A DNA stretch of 11,090 nucleotides from Patescibacteria group bacterium (GCA_018895125.1 JAHIOR010000007.1:1-11090); one strand, 5' to 3'; counted from the first letter of the stretch, positions 1 through 5,455 are shown. Numbers and translations: made by a program. The notes: a model not told the origin generated them from the letters alone.

Positions 1-1248
1 CTGAATTCCCAGCATCTTAATAGCGATTTACTAAAAAGCTTTTTAGCCCATGAATTTATCCACCTGATTACTTTTAATCAAAAAGAAAGAATCAACGGGG
101 TTCAGGAAGAAGTTTGGCTTAATGAGGCCAGAGCTGAATATGCTCCAACTTTTCTTGGTTATGACAGCAAGGGAGCAGACAATAATCTCAATAGGAGAAT
201 CAGAGACTTTTTAAGAGAGCCATCAGTTTCTTTTATAGACTGGGAGAATAAAAGAGAGAATTATGGGGTGCTTAATCTTTTTACCCAGTATTTAGTTGAT
301 CATTATGGGATAAGAATTCTGACAGATTCTTTGCATTCATCTAAAAAGGGTGTTGATAGCATTAATTACGCTCTTTTAAAAAATGGTTTTTCAAAGACTT
401 TTGACGATATTTTTAAAGATTGGACGATTGCTGTTTTAGTTAATGATTGTTCGTTAGGCGAGAAATATTGTTACCTGAATTCAGCTCTTAAAAACTTTAA
501 ACTCATTCCTTCTATTAATCTTTTACCGCTGACAGGAAAAAGCCGTTTAGAATTAACTCAAACAACCAAAAAGTGGGTTGGTAATTGGTATAAGTTTATT
601 GGAGGATGGGGGACTCTTAAAGTTGAGTTTATCGGCAATGCTAGCATTAACTTTTTGATACCATACGTAACTCAGGATTTGGCAGGAAACCAGACATTAG
701 GTTTCTTTAGGTTAGATGATTATCAGAAAGGAGAAGTTTATATTCCTGATTTTGGTAAAAACATCATTTCCTTGGTAATTATTCCTTCGGCCCAGGATAA
801 AACCGTTAAAAATATTACCGTTTCTTATCCTTTTTTCTGGCAGGCATCCACCGAAGAACTAATCGGAGGGTCTATACCAAATGAAACTTCTGGTCTACAA
901 AATATTCAGGAGATTTTAGATAAGATAGCTTTACTTGAAAGACAATTAGCTTCCCTTAAAGCTGAGCTTCAAGTGCTTTTAACAACAGAAAAAGATATTG
1001 GAAGTTCAGTTTCTTGCCAGAATTTTTCCCAAGATCTTTATTACGGCACAAGCAATTCATCAGCAGTCAGTTGTTTACAGCAGTTTTTAAAGTCAAAAGG
1101 AGAGACTATTTATCCCGAAGGGCTGGTTACCGGGAACTATCTTTCTTTAACGGTTTTAGCTGTTAAAAGATATCAGGCTTCAAAGGGTATAATCCAGACA
1201 GGCTATTTTGGTCCTTTGACTAGGGCGGCTGCCAACAAAGAGCTTTAG
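1..1248 (+). CDS. Zinc metallopeptidase-like wall protein with C-terminal peptidoglycan-binding domain (5' partial)
   Basis: The reading frame is open from the first base, so the gene starts upstream of the window; 415 residues are visible. An internal GTG at 268 is not the real start, because residues before it carry a zinc-protease signature: HEFIH at visible residues 17-21, with Glu42 or Glu46 (in NEARAE) as candidate third ligand, as in gluzincin peptidases such as the M30-like group. A middle region of unknown fold follows, then a short coiled-coil-like stretch around residues 299-325. Residues ~342-414 match the PG_binding_1 type repeat common in Parcubacteria (LYYG, CLQQFLKS, YPEGLVTG, GYFGPLTRAA). 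The protein is probably exported and attached to the cell wall, but the signal peptide lies outside the window. Protease activity is inferred from HExxH; the substrate is unknown. A strong promoter starts 2 bases after the stop, so the next unit is separately transcribed. Confidence 0.75.
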   Translation: MNSQHLNSDLLKSFLAHEFIHLITFNQKERINGVQEEVWLNEARAEYAPTFLGYDSKGADNNLNRRIRDFLREPSVSFIDWENKRENYGVLNLFTQYLVDHYGIRILTDSLHSSKKGVDSINYALLKNGFSKTFDDIFKDWTIAVLVNDCSLGEKYCYLNSALKNFKLIPSINLLPLTGKSRLELTQTTKKWVGNWYKFIGGWGTLKVEFIGNASINFLIPYVTQDLAGNQTLGFFRLDDYQKGEVYIPDFGKNIISLVIIPSAQDKTVKNITVSYPFFWQASTEELIGGSIPNETSGLQNIQEILDKIALLERQLASLKAELQVLLTTEKDIGSSVSCQNFSQDLYYGTSNSSAVSCLQQFLKSKGETIYPEGLVTGNYLSLTVLAVKRYQASKGIIQTGYFGPLTRAAANKEL

Positions 1249-1250
1249 GG

Positions 1251-1279
1251 TTGACAAAATAGGCTTAATCTGCTATATT
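1251..1279 (+). promoter_or_regulatory. Strong sigma70-type promoter
   Basis: TTGACA at 1251-1256 is followed by a 17-bp spacer and TATATT at 1274-1279. TG at 1271-1272 makes it an extended -10. The predicted start of transcription is about 1286. It lies just after the stop codon of the upstream gene. Confidence 0.8.
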
Positions 1280-1285
1280 CAAAGC

Positions 1286-1343
1286 AGTGAGTGAGTAAAA
1301 AGTCCAATTCGGCACAACACGTCTCTTAAGCGACGTGTTTTGC
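1286..1343 (+). ncRNA. Putative small RNA ending in a terminator-like hairpin
   Basis: The promoter at 1251-1279 should start an RNA near 1286. Its first bases read AGTGAGTGAGT, and there is no sizeable ORF. At 1312-1343 a stem of 12 positions with one mismatch (GCACAACACGTC with GACGTGTTTTGC, loop 1324-1331) resembles an intrinsic terminator, although the U-run is short (TTTT, then GCTT). This would give an RNA of about 57 nt. Its 5' end is complementary to the conserved core of the two structured leaders at 2334-2344 and 4074-4084. The alternative is an attenuated leader of the gene at 1534; the 190-nt gap argues only weakly against that. Confidence 0.45.
1312..1343 (+). terminator. Terminator-like hairpin
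   Basis: The 8-bp perfect inner stem is AACACGTC (1316-1323) with GACGTGTT (1332-1339), extended outward to GC pairs at 1312-1313 and 1342-1343 with one mismatch. The U-rich stretch overlaps the 3' arm, so termination may be partial. Confidence 0.45.
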
Positions 1344-1385
1344 TTATATGAGATGTTTTTCAAACATAAATATTAAAACTTATTG

Positions 1386-1442
1386 GATAATAGTGGATAT
1401 TAAAAGATAATAGTAAATAGATAATAGTGAACAGATAATAGT
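1386..1442 (+). repeat. Four GATAATAGT direct repeats (iterons)
   Basis: The 9-mer GATAATAGT occurs at 1386-1394, 1406-1414, 1420-1428 and 1434-1442, with starts 20, 14 and 14 bases apart. The stretch sits in a non-coding AT-rich region ending 91 bases before the PaaX/Cas2-like gene. A small hairpin (ATGTTT with AAACAT, 1353-1367) lies just before it. The regular spacing suggests a binding array for a protein, possibly the product of the next gene; slippage-generated simple repeat is the alternative. Confidence 0.6.
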
Positions 1443-1470
1443 AAATATTAAATTAAAATTAAAACCCAAA

Positions 1471-1510
1471 ATAACTTCCTACCATTGCTATAGCATCAAT
1501 AAGGAGTTAT
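1471..1510 (+). repeat. 40-nt imperfect hairpin, copy 1, 5' of the PaaX/Cas2-like gene
   Basis: The two ends pair (ATAACT with AGTTAT) and the centre is TGCTATAGCA; several inner positions mismatch. The 3' arm holds AAGGAG, so folding would hide a possible Shine-Dalgarno sequence. It is followed by ATG at 1520, which opens only a 7-codon ORF, and then by the real start at 1534. It aligns without gaps to the hairpin at 2128-2167 (29 of 40 positions). Confidence 0.6.
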
Positions 1511-1533
1511 TATTTAATCATGGGAATAAAAAC

Positions 1534-2112
1534 ATGGGGATAAAGAAGTACAAATATTATTTCAAGAAACCCAGGAGCGAAATAGTAAAAGATATTCTCT
1601 ACTGGCTGTTAACGGCCGGAGCTGTTTATATTGCCGCCAGCAACCCGTCTTTTGTGAGAAATATTCTCAAAGCCCGTAAAAAATGGAAAAACTATCCCCG
1701 TAAGAAAATTTACGACACTTTTTATAGATTAAAAAATCAAGGATTGATAGAGATTTTTAATGACGGTTCCCAAATACATATCAATCTAACAGATGAGGGG
1801 AAAAGAAAAGCCGGCTATTTTCAAATTAATGACTTGAAAATTAAAAAACCGAAGAATTGGGACAAAAAGTGGAGAATAGTGATTTTCGATATAGCTGAAC
1901 TTAAAAAACTGCATCGGGAGTCTTTCCGGGGAAAAATAAAAGAGCTTGGTTTTCGTCAATTACAAAAAAGCGTTTGGGTTTATCCGTTTGATTGCAGGGC
2001 GGAAATAGAATTATTGCGGGAATTCTTTGGTTTAAGCAAAAAGGATTTAAGAATAATCGTTGCTCAGAATATAGAGGGAGATGAAGAATTAAAAGAAAAT
2101 TTTAAGGTTTAA
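1534..2112 (+). CDS. PaaX-like / Cas2-like winged-helix protein
   Basis: This 192-residue protein resembles the PaaX-type regulators of Patescibacteria that are often labelled as Cas2. A hydrophobic stretch (about residues 20-40) precedes a winged-helix-like region (about 50-95, with RKKIYDTFYRLKNQGLIE and a wing ending LTDEGKRK). The C-terminal part (about 108-185) is the ferredoxin-like PaaX central/Cas2-like domain, marked by WDKKWRIVIFDI, LGFRQLQKSVWVYPF and a late I-V strand. No cas1, repeat-spacer array or other cas gene is nearby, so a role in CRISPR adaptation is unlikely. Transcription regulation or nucleic-acid binding is inferred. The ATG at 1520 is in a different short frame, so 1534 is the start. 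The gene is bracketed by two related 40-nt hairpins and preceded by iterons. Confidence 0.7.
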   Translation: MGIKKYKYYFKKPRSEIVKDILYWLLTAGAVYIAASNPSFVRNILKARKKWKNYPRKKIYDTFYRLKNQGLIEIFNDGSQIHINLTDEGKRKAGYFQINDLKIKKPKNWDKKWRIVIFDIAELKKLHRESFRGKIKELGFRQLQKSVWVYPFDCRAEIELLREFFGLSKKDLRIIVAQNIEGDEELKENFKV

Positions 2113-2127
2113 GACGAGGCAAACAAA

Positions 2128-2167
2128 ACAACTCCTTACCACTGCTATCGCAGTGATAGGGGGTTGT
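2128..2167 (+). repeat. 40-nt imperfect hairpin, copy 2, 3' of the PaaX/Cas2-like gene
   Basis: ACAACTCCTTACCACTGC pairs with the arm ending GGGGGTTGT, with G-U pairs, around a TATC centre. Compared with copy 1 (1471-1510), position pair 2/39 changes from T-A to C-G, and pairs 6/35 and 7/34 exchange Watson-Crick and wobble pairs, so the helix ends are kept. A 14-codon ORF (2169-2213, starting MGI like the upstream gene) follows directly, possibly the remnant of a second copy. Confidence 0.6.
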
Positions 2168-2290
2168 AATGGGAATATTGGGAATAGGGGAAATAAGGAA
2201 AAGAAGAAGATAAAGAGAATAGAAAAACGAGACAAGCAAGAGAAGTAAGAAAAATAGAGGGAATAGGGGAAGTGGAAAGAGGATGTTTTA
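2168..2290 (+). other. Polypurine tract
   Basis: About 115 bases are almost all A and G on the + strand, with repeated GGGAATA, GGGGAA and AAGAAG words. The long minus-strand ORF across it is a by-product of this composition. The only forward ORF is a 14-codon one at 2169-2213. I see no gene here. Confidence 0.55.
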
Positions 2291-2307
2291 AATACTTTTT
2301 TTATTGA

Positions 2308-2313
2308 TATAAT
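2308..2313 (+). promoter_or_regulatory. TATAAT -10 box before structured leader copy 1
   Basis: A perfect TATAAT ends 6 bases before the GGG of the structured element; the predicted start is about 2319-2320. No good -35 box is visible (nearest TTTTAA around 2287). The same box stands at the same distance before copy 2 (4048-4053). Confidence 0.5.
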
Positions 2314-2314
2314 G

Positions 2315-2379
2315 AAATTGGGTCGGGGGCAGCACTCACTCATTACATTGAATTGGAGTTAACTCTCCCGGCTCAATTT
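2315..2379 (+). ncRNA. Structured leader element, copy 1
   Basis: A 48-nt core (2319-2366) is identical to 4059-4106. A closing helix pairs 2315-2327 (AAATTGGGTCGGG) with 2367-2379 (CCCGGCTCAATTT), 13 pairs with two G-U. Against copy 2 the pair 2318/2376 (T-A) becomes A-T, a true compensatory change, and two further pairs differ only by wobble exchange. The core contains GCAGCACTCACTCATTAC and the self-complementary GAGTTAACTC. It precedes the AbiEi/AbiEii pair, which also has its own promoter. I do not recognise it as a known riboswitch or RNA family. Confidence 0.6.
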
Positions 2380-2387
2380 ATTAGATA

Positions 2388-2426
2388 TTGACTTAACAGC
2401 GCTTTTTGTATATTCTATATATAGAA
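2388..2426 (+). promoter_or_regulatory. Promoter and palindromic operator of the AbiE-type operon
   Basis: TTGACT (2388-2393), a 17-bp spacer and TATTCT (2411-2416) form a promoter with a start near 2423. A perfect 14-bp palindrome, TTCTATATATAGAA (2413-2426), overlaps the -10 and start region. AbiEi antitoxins are known to repress their own promoters by binding inverted repeats, so this is a plausible operator. Confidence 0.6.
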
Positions 2427-2454
2427 AGTCATATGAATTTATAGTTTTGTATAT

Positions 2455-3270
2455 ATGAAATATACTATAATCTCAATTAAAAACAGCGAATTATTGGAAA
2501 ATCTCATAATTAAGTACGGGCAGATTGTTACGGCGCAGCATATTTTTTCTGAAGCGAGCGCTTTTACAAATCATAGCAAGCAGGATGCCCGATATATCGC
2601 TTCGCGTTATAAGCAAACTCAGTATCTCATCGCCATTCTCGTCAAACAGGGTTGGCTAGTCCGTATTAAAAAAGGCCTTTATGCTATTTCGGATTTAAGC
2701 AGCCGGGGCTTTTTGTCGTTGTCTTCTTATGTCGTTGCCAATTTATTGGTCAAAGATTCGTACGTGTCTTTTGAGTCAGCGCTTCATCATCACGGCATGC
2801 TTGACCAGCTCACCAATAAAATAATCTCTGTCTCTCTGAAGATGCATAAAACGGCACAGCTCCAAAATATTGAGTATAGCTTTGTAAAAACAAAAGCTGA
2901 TTATTATTTTGGCTGGCATGAAGCAAACATAGACAATAAAACCGCTCGAATTGCCACGGCCGAAAAAGCGCTCATCGACATAATCAATTTTCATAAAAGC
3001 ATATATGCCATTGACCTTGTGATTGAAAAATTACGCGAGCATAAAAACAATTTGGATATTGCCCGGTTAAACGAATATATCGGCAAATTATCCATGACCA
3101 CAATCAAAATTTTTGGTTTTATTTTTGATCTTCTCGCTATTGATTCATCTCAATTGCTAAAACTCGCAAAACAAACCAGCGGAGCGCACCGGATGACGGC
3201 GAAAGCTCGGACTTTCAATGCCAAGTGGAGGCTCTATTATGATGTCTATTTCGATAAGTACAAATTATGA
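2455..3270 (+). CDS. AbiEi-family antitoxin
   Basis: This 271-residue protein resembles AbiEi, the antitoxin and autorepressor of AbiE-type (type IV) toxin-antitoxin and phage-abortive systems. The N-terminal winged-helix part (about residues 15-75) contains VTAQHIF, SRYKQTQYLIAILVKQGWL and RIKKGLYAI. The C-terminal part has the family markers YVSFESALHHHGML (about 104-117) and ATAEKALIDII. There is no Shine-Dalgarno sequence, and the ATG lies in the 5-nt loop of a possible hairpin (GTATAT 2449-2454 with ATATAC 2460-2465). The stop codon overlaps the toxin start as ATGA, indicating translational coupling. Both genes sit inside a pair of 48-nt direct repeats, which suggests acquisition or duplication as a unit. 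Confidence 0.85.
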   Translation: MKYTIISIKNSELLENLIIKYGQIVTAQHIFSEASAFTNHSKQDARYIASRYKQTQYLIAILVKQGWLVRIKKGLYAISDLSSRGFLSLSSYVVANLLVKDSYVSFESALHHHGMLDQLTNKIISVSLKMHKTAQLQNIEYSFVKTKADYYFGWHEANIDNKTARIATAEKALIDIINFHKSIYAIDLVIEKLREHKNNLDIARLNEYIGKLSMTTIKIFGFIFDLLAIDSSQLLKLAKQTSGAHRMTAKARTFNAKWRLYYDVYFDKYKL

Positions 3271-4019
3271 TTACCCGTCAGCAGCTCGAAATCATCAATC
3301 GCCGGACCCTTAAATACCCGCTTCACATTGCCGAGAAAGACTATTTTCTTGCCCTCGTACTCAAGCTCATTGCCGAATCTTCGCTCAGGGACACCCTTGT
3401 CTTTAAAGGCGGCACGGCTCTCTATCATTGTTATTTAGATTACTATCGCTTTTCAGAAGATTTAGATTTTTCCGCTAATCAGAAGCCATTAACGCTCGAG
3501 ACGGTGCGAGCTATTTTTGCTTCAATTGATTATTTGAGCATTAAAAAGGAGTATCTCTCTGGCGCTACCGTAAAGATAGAAAAACTGCAATATATCGGAC
3601 CCTTGATTCAGCCCAACTCGCTGAAAGTAGAGATAGATTTTTTACAAAATGTGCTTCTTTCTCCGCAAACCATGCCGTATAAAAATGTGTGGAGCATAGA
3701 CTGTATGGTACGAGTCATGGATATTAAGGAAATTGCGGCAGAGAAAATCCGGGCCATGAGTGACCGTGCCCGGTACCGTGACTTTTATGATCTATTTTTG
3801 GTGTTGGAAAAATATTCATTGGATCTCGCGGAAATTATTGGTTACATTAAACAAAAAGAAATCAGAAAACCGATTACAAAAATGAGTATTCAAAATAATT
3901 GGATGGTTATTGGCACGCAGAAAGAAACGAAGATGATGCAGATATATTACTCCCGCATTATTGACGATGGGCAGATCAAGGCGATGATTGATAGTTTGCC
4001 GTTTACTAAGATTGGTTGA
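3267..4019 (+). CDS. AbiEii-family nucleotidyltransferase toxin
   Basis: This 250-residue protein belongs to the AbiEii/MenT-type nucleotidyltransferases. The GGT motif is at residues 48-50 (in FKGGTALYHCY), followed by R61, S63, D65 and D67 in RFSEDLDF, which form the metal site. VEID (D124) gives a likely third acidic residue, and AAEKIRAMSDRARYRDFYDL (from residue 157) is the C-terminal signature, with K160, R169, R171 and D172. Members transfer nucleotides to tRNA or other targets and stop growth; the target here cannot be read from the sequence. The start overlaps the antitoxin stop by 4 bases. All motifs are intact, so the toxin is probably active. The second copy of the structured leader starts about 40 bases after the stop. 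Confidence 0.85.
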   Translation: MITRQQLEIINRRTLKYPLHIAEKDYFLALVLKLIAESSLRDTLVFKGGTALYHCYLDYYRFSEDLDFSANQKPLTLETVRAIFASIDYLSIKKEYLSGATVKIEKLQYIGPLIQPNSLKVEIDFLQNVLLSPQTMPYKNVWSIDCMVRVMDIKEIAAEKIRAMSDRARYRDFYDLFLVLEKYSLDLAEIIGYIKQKEIRKPITKMSIQNNWMVIGTQKETKMMQIYYSRIIDDGQIKAMIDSLPFTKIG

Positions 4020-4047
4020 CGGGATTAATCTTTTCTTAGAATTCATA

Positions 4048-4053
4048 TATAAT
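4048..4053 (+). promoter_or_regulatory. TATAAT -10 box before structured leader copy 2 / murB
   Basis: A perfect TATAAT with a start expected near 4060. TTAATC (4025-4030) lies 17 bases upstream as a weak -35. This is the likely murB promoter. Confidence 0.55.
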
Positions 4054-4056
4054 AAA

Positions 4057-4117
4057 AATGGGTCGGGGGCAGCACTCACTCATTACATTGAATTGGAGTT
4101 AACTCTTCCGGCCCATT
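4057..4117 (+). ncRNA. Structured leader element, copy 2 (murB 5' leader)
   Basis: The core 4059-4106 is identical to 2319-2366. The closing helix pairs 4057-4067 (AATGGGTCGGG) with 4107-4117 (TCCGGCCCATT), 11 pairs with two G-U. The murB ATG follows 7 bases after the helix, so nearly the whole murB 5' UTR is this element. Its position suggests control of murB translation. The function is unknown. Confidence 0.6.
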
Positions 4118-4124
4118 CAAGAAA

Positions 4125-5156
4125 ATGATTTCAAAGCTAGAAAAACTTCTCCCTGAGCTAAAAAAGAATGTTTTATTAAAAGACTATAGTACTTTCCGGA
4201 TCGGTGGTCCGGCTGATTTTTTTTATGAGGCTAAAACAGAAAAAGACTTTGTAACAGCTATTAAACTTTGCCGCCGGCTAAAGATTCCTTTTTTTATTCT
4301 GGGAAAAGGATCAAACATTCTTTTTGACGATAAGGGTTTCAGAGGATTGGTAGTTAAGAATGCTGTTTCTGAAGTTAAGATTTTAAAAAGATTTAAGAAA
4401 ACATTTAAAAAACAAATATCAGGCGATGCTTACTATTTACCGGCTCACTCTAAGAAATATCTGCAGTTTAATGACCTTGATTATCAGCAAGAGCCTTTTG
4501 ATACTGAAGTTGAAGTTTCAGCCGGTACTCCAGTCCAATATTTAATTCAACAGGCTTTAGGAAAAGGATTGACGGGTTTGCAGTGGTTTGCCGGCATTCC
4601 CGGTTCTATTGGCGGGGCCGTGGTTTACAATATCCACGGCGGCAAAAAGCTTTTTGGAGATTATATAAAAGACATTACTGTTATTGATAAAAATAATAAG
4701 ATTAGGAAAATAAAACACAAAGACTTGGGTTTTGCTTATGACTTTAGCAATATTCAGAAAGAAAACTATATTGTTTTAAAAGCTACAATTTTACTTTCTT
4801 CAGGAGACATAGGAAAAGCTAATTATGTTTATAGAGAATGGCTGAAGCGGAAACTAAAAGTTCAGCCTCAGATAAACTGTGCAGGTTCTGTTTTTCAGAA
4901 TTTCCCTTTGGCTTTGGCAAAAAAAGTTGGTGCGCCAACTCCATCAGCCGGTTGGTTTATTGACCAATGTAATTTAAAAGGAAAAACAATCGGTGGAGTT
5001 CAAATTTCTAAGAAACATGCTAACTTTATTATTAATTTGGGAAACGGAACTTCGACAGATGTTAAAAAATTAATAAAAATAATAAAAGAAAAAGTAAAGA
5101 AAAAATTCGGTTTAAAATTAAAAGAAGAAATCTTAATTTTGCCTTCAAAAATTTAA
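4125..5156 (+). CDS. murB: UDP-N-acetylenolpyruvoylglucosamine reductase
   Basis: MurB reduces UDP-GlcNAc-enolpyruvate to UDP-MurNAc with NADPH and FAD, the second committed step of peptidoglycan synthesis, in the cytoplasm. FAD-domain motifs are clear: YSTFRIGGPADFF (21-33), ILGKGSNILFDDKGFRGLVV (58-77) and GLQWFAGIPGSIGGAV (151-166). The C-terminal domain has AGSVFQNF, with Ser255 as the expected proton donor, AGWFID (275-280) and a terminal KEEILIL, with Glu335 as candidate for the conserved Glu. At 343 residues it is a little long, partly because of a Lys-rich insertion at about 86-126. The start has no Shine-Dalgarno sequence and directly follows structured leader copy 2. A terminator follows the stop, so the gene is transcribed alone. 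Confidence 0.92.
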   Translation: MISKLEKLLPELKKNVLLKDYSTFRIGGPADFFYEAKTEKDFVTAIKLCRRLKIPFFILGKGSNILFDDKGFRGLVVKNAVSEVKILKRFKKTFKKQISGDAYYLPAHSKKYLQFNDLDYQQEPFDTEVEVSAGTPVQYLIQQALGKGLTGLQWFAGIPGSIGGAVVYNIHGGKKLFGDYIKDITVIDKNNKIRKIKHKDLGFAYDFSNIQKENYIVLKATILLSSGDIGKANYVYREWLKRKLKVQPQINCAGSVFQNFPLALAKKVGAPTPSAGWFIDQCNLKGKTIGGVQISKKHANFIINLGNGTSTDVKKLIKIIKEKVKKKFGLKLKEEILILPSKI

Positions 5157-5175
5157 TTTTTTTTAATTTCCTCTT

Positions 5176-5212
5176 AAAATCTTGGCTAAAGCGGCCAGGA
5201 TTTTTCTTTTTT
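5176..5212 (+). terminator. Intrinsic terminator of murB
   Basis: AAAATCTTGGC (5176-5186) pairs with GCCAGGATTTT (5194-5204), with one G-U, around a 7-nt loop. It is followed by TCTTTTTT. Confidence 0.8.
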
Positions 5213-5224
5213 AGTTTTCCACAC

Positions 5225-5254
5225 TTGACATTAAGTTTCGAAATGAAATAATAA
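5225..5254 (+). promoter_or_regulatory. Promoter of the polyamine operon leader
   Basis: TTGACA (5225-5230), an 18-bp spacer and TAATAA (5249-5254); TAAAAT at 5252 is an alternative -10 with longer spacing. Transcription would start near 5262, some 275 bases before speD. A second AT-rich TATAAA lies at 5284-5289 without a good -35. Confidence 0.6.
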
Positions 5255-5262
5255 AATAATCT

Positions 5263-5304
5263 AAAATTTCGACAGAAATTTTGTATAAAATTTCTAAGAA
5301 ATTT
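5263..5304 (+). repeat. Two adjacent hairpins with the same AAATTTC/GAAATTT arms
   Basis: AAAATTTC (5263-5270), GACA, GAAATTTT (5275-5282) is a perfect 8-bp inverted repeat. AAATTTC (5288-5294), TAA, GAAATTT (5298-5304) is a second one. Arms can also pair crosswise, giving exclusive folds. A further palindrome TTTCGAAA lies at about 5236-5243 in the promoter spacer. They may be repressor sites or RNA switches. Confidence 0.5.
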
Positions 5305-5320
5305 CAAGATCTTTTAAAAA

Positions 5321-5381
5321 ACAAATAGTGAGCAAAGCTCAATATATTGGATTCACATCCAATAGAGTGTCGGCTATTTGT
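5321..5381 (+). ncRNA. Candidate branched leader RNA (three-way junction)
   Basis: Three perfect helices nest neatly. P1 pairs ACAAATAG (5321-5328) with CTATTTGT (5374-5381). P2 is TGAGC-AAA-GCTCA (5329-5341). P3 is TATTGGAT-TCAC-ATCCAATA (5345-5364). A 9-nt single strand, GAGTGTCGG (5365-5373), joins P3 to P1. It is not a tRNA: arm lengths and loops do not fit. The position, 157 bases before speD and after the promoter, fits a regulatory domain. No known riboswitch consensus is recognised. Confidence 0.5.
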
Positions 5382-5386
5382 AAAAA

Positions 5387-5409
5387 TTTTCCGGGACTTT
5401 CCGGACAAA
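5387..5409 (+). other. Hairpin before the polylysine ORF
   Basis: TCCGG (5390-5394) pairs with CCGGA (5401-5405). With C5406 bulged, TTT at 5387-5389 pairs with AAA at 5407-5409. It ends 3 bases before the ATG at 5413 and would limit ribosome access. Confidence 0.45.
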
Positions 5410-5412
5410 AAA

Positions 5413-5448
5413 ATGGCAAAAAAGAAAGCAAAAAAGAAAAAGAAATAG
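5413..5448 (+). CDS. Polylysine leader peptide candidate, MAKKKAKKKKK
   Basis: This ORF encodes 11 residues, of which 8 are lysine, using both AAA and AAG. It lies in the leader of the polyamine operon, between a 5' hairpin and a strong 12-bp hairpin. Runs of lysine codons are known to slow ribosomes, and leader peptides controlling polyamine genes are known in other organisms (the bacterial speFL leader and the eukaryotic AdoMetDC uORF). No Shine-Dalgarno sequence is present, but most genes here also lack one. It could be chance in an A-rich leader; the exact in-frame ending just before a hairpin and the A-G alternation that keeps Lys codons argue for translation. Expression is inferred. Confidence 0.4.
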   Translation: MAKKKAKKKKK

Positions 5449-5455
5449 TTTTCTG

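Noticed and set aside
268..1248. GTG at 268 as the start of the first gene
   Set aside because: The same frame is open to base 1 and contains the HEFIH zinc motif before this codon.
1534..2112. A CRISPR-Cas locus, because the protein resembles Cas2
   Set aside because: No repeat-spacer array and no cas1 or other cas gene in the window. The winged-helix part and the PaaX-type domain order point to a regulator family.
2089..2343. Minus-strand ORF of 84 codons
   Set aside because: It is the complement of the polypurine tract (Phe/Ser/Leu-rich text) and also overlaps the structured leader; it has no protein-like features.
4016..4053. TTGACG at 4016 as -35 for the murB promoter
   Set aside because: The spacer to TATAAT at 4048 is 26 bases, too long; TTAATC at 4025 fits the spacing better but is weak.
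2315..4117. Integron attC sites flanking a gene cassette
   Set aside because: GTTAAC is present, but the R''/L'' and L'/R' box arrangement of attC and an integrase are not visible.
5321..5381. A tRNA gene
   Set aside because: Only two inner arms, with 3- and 4-nt loops, and no T-loop, anticodon loop or CCA-type end.
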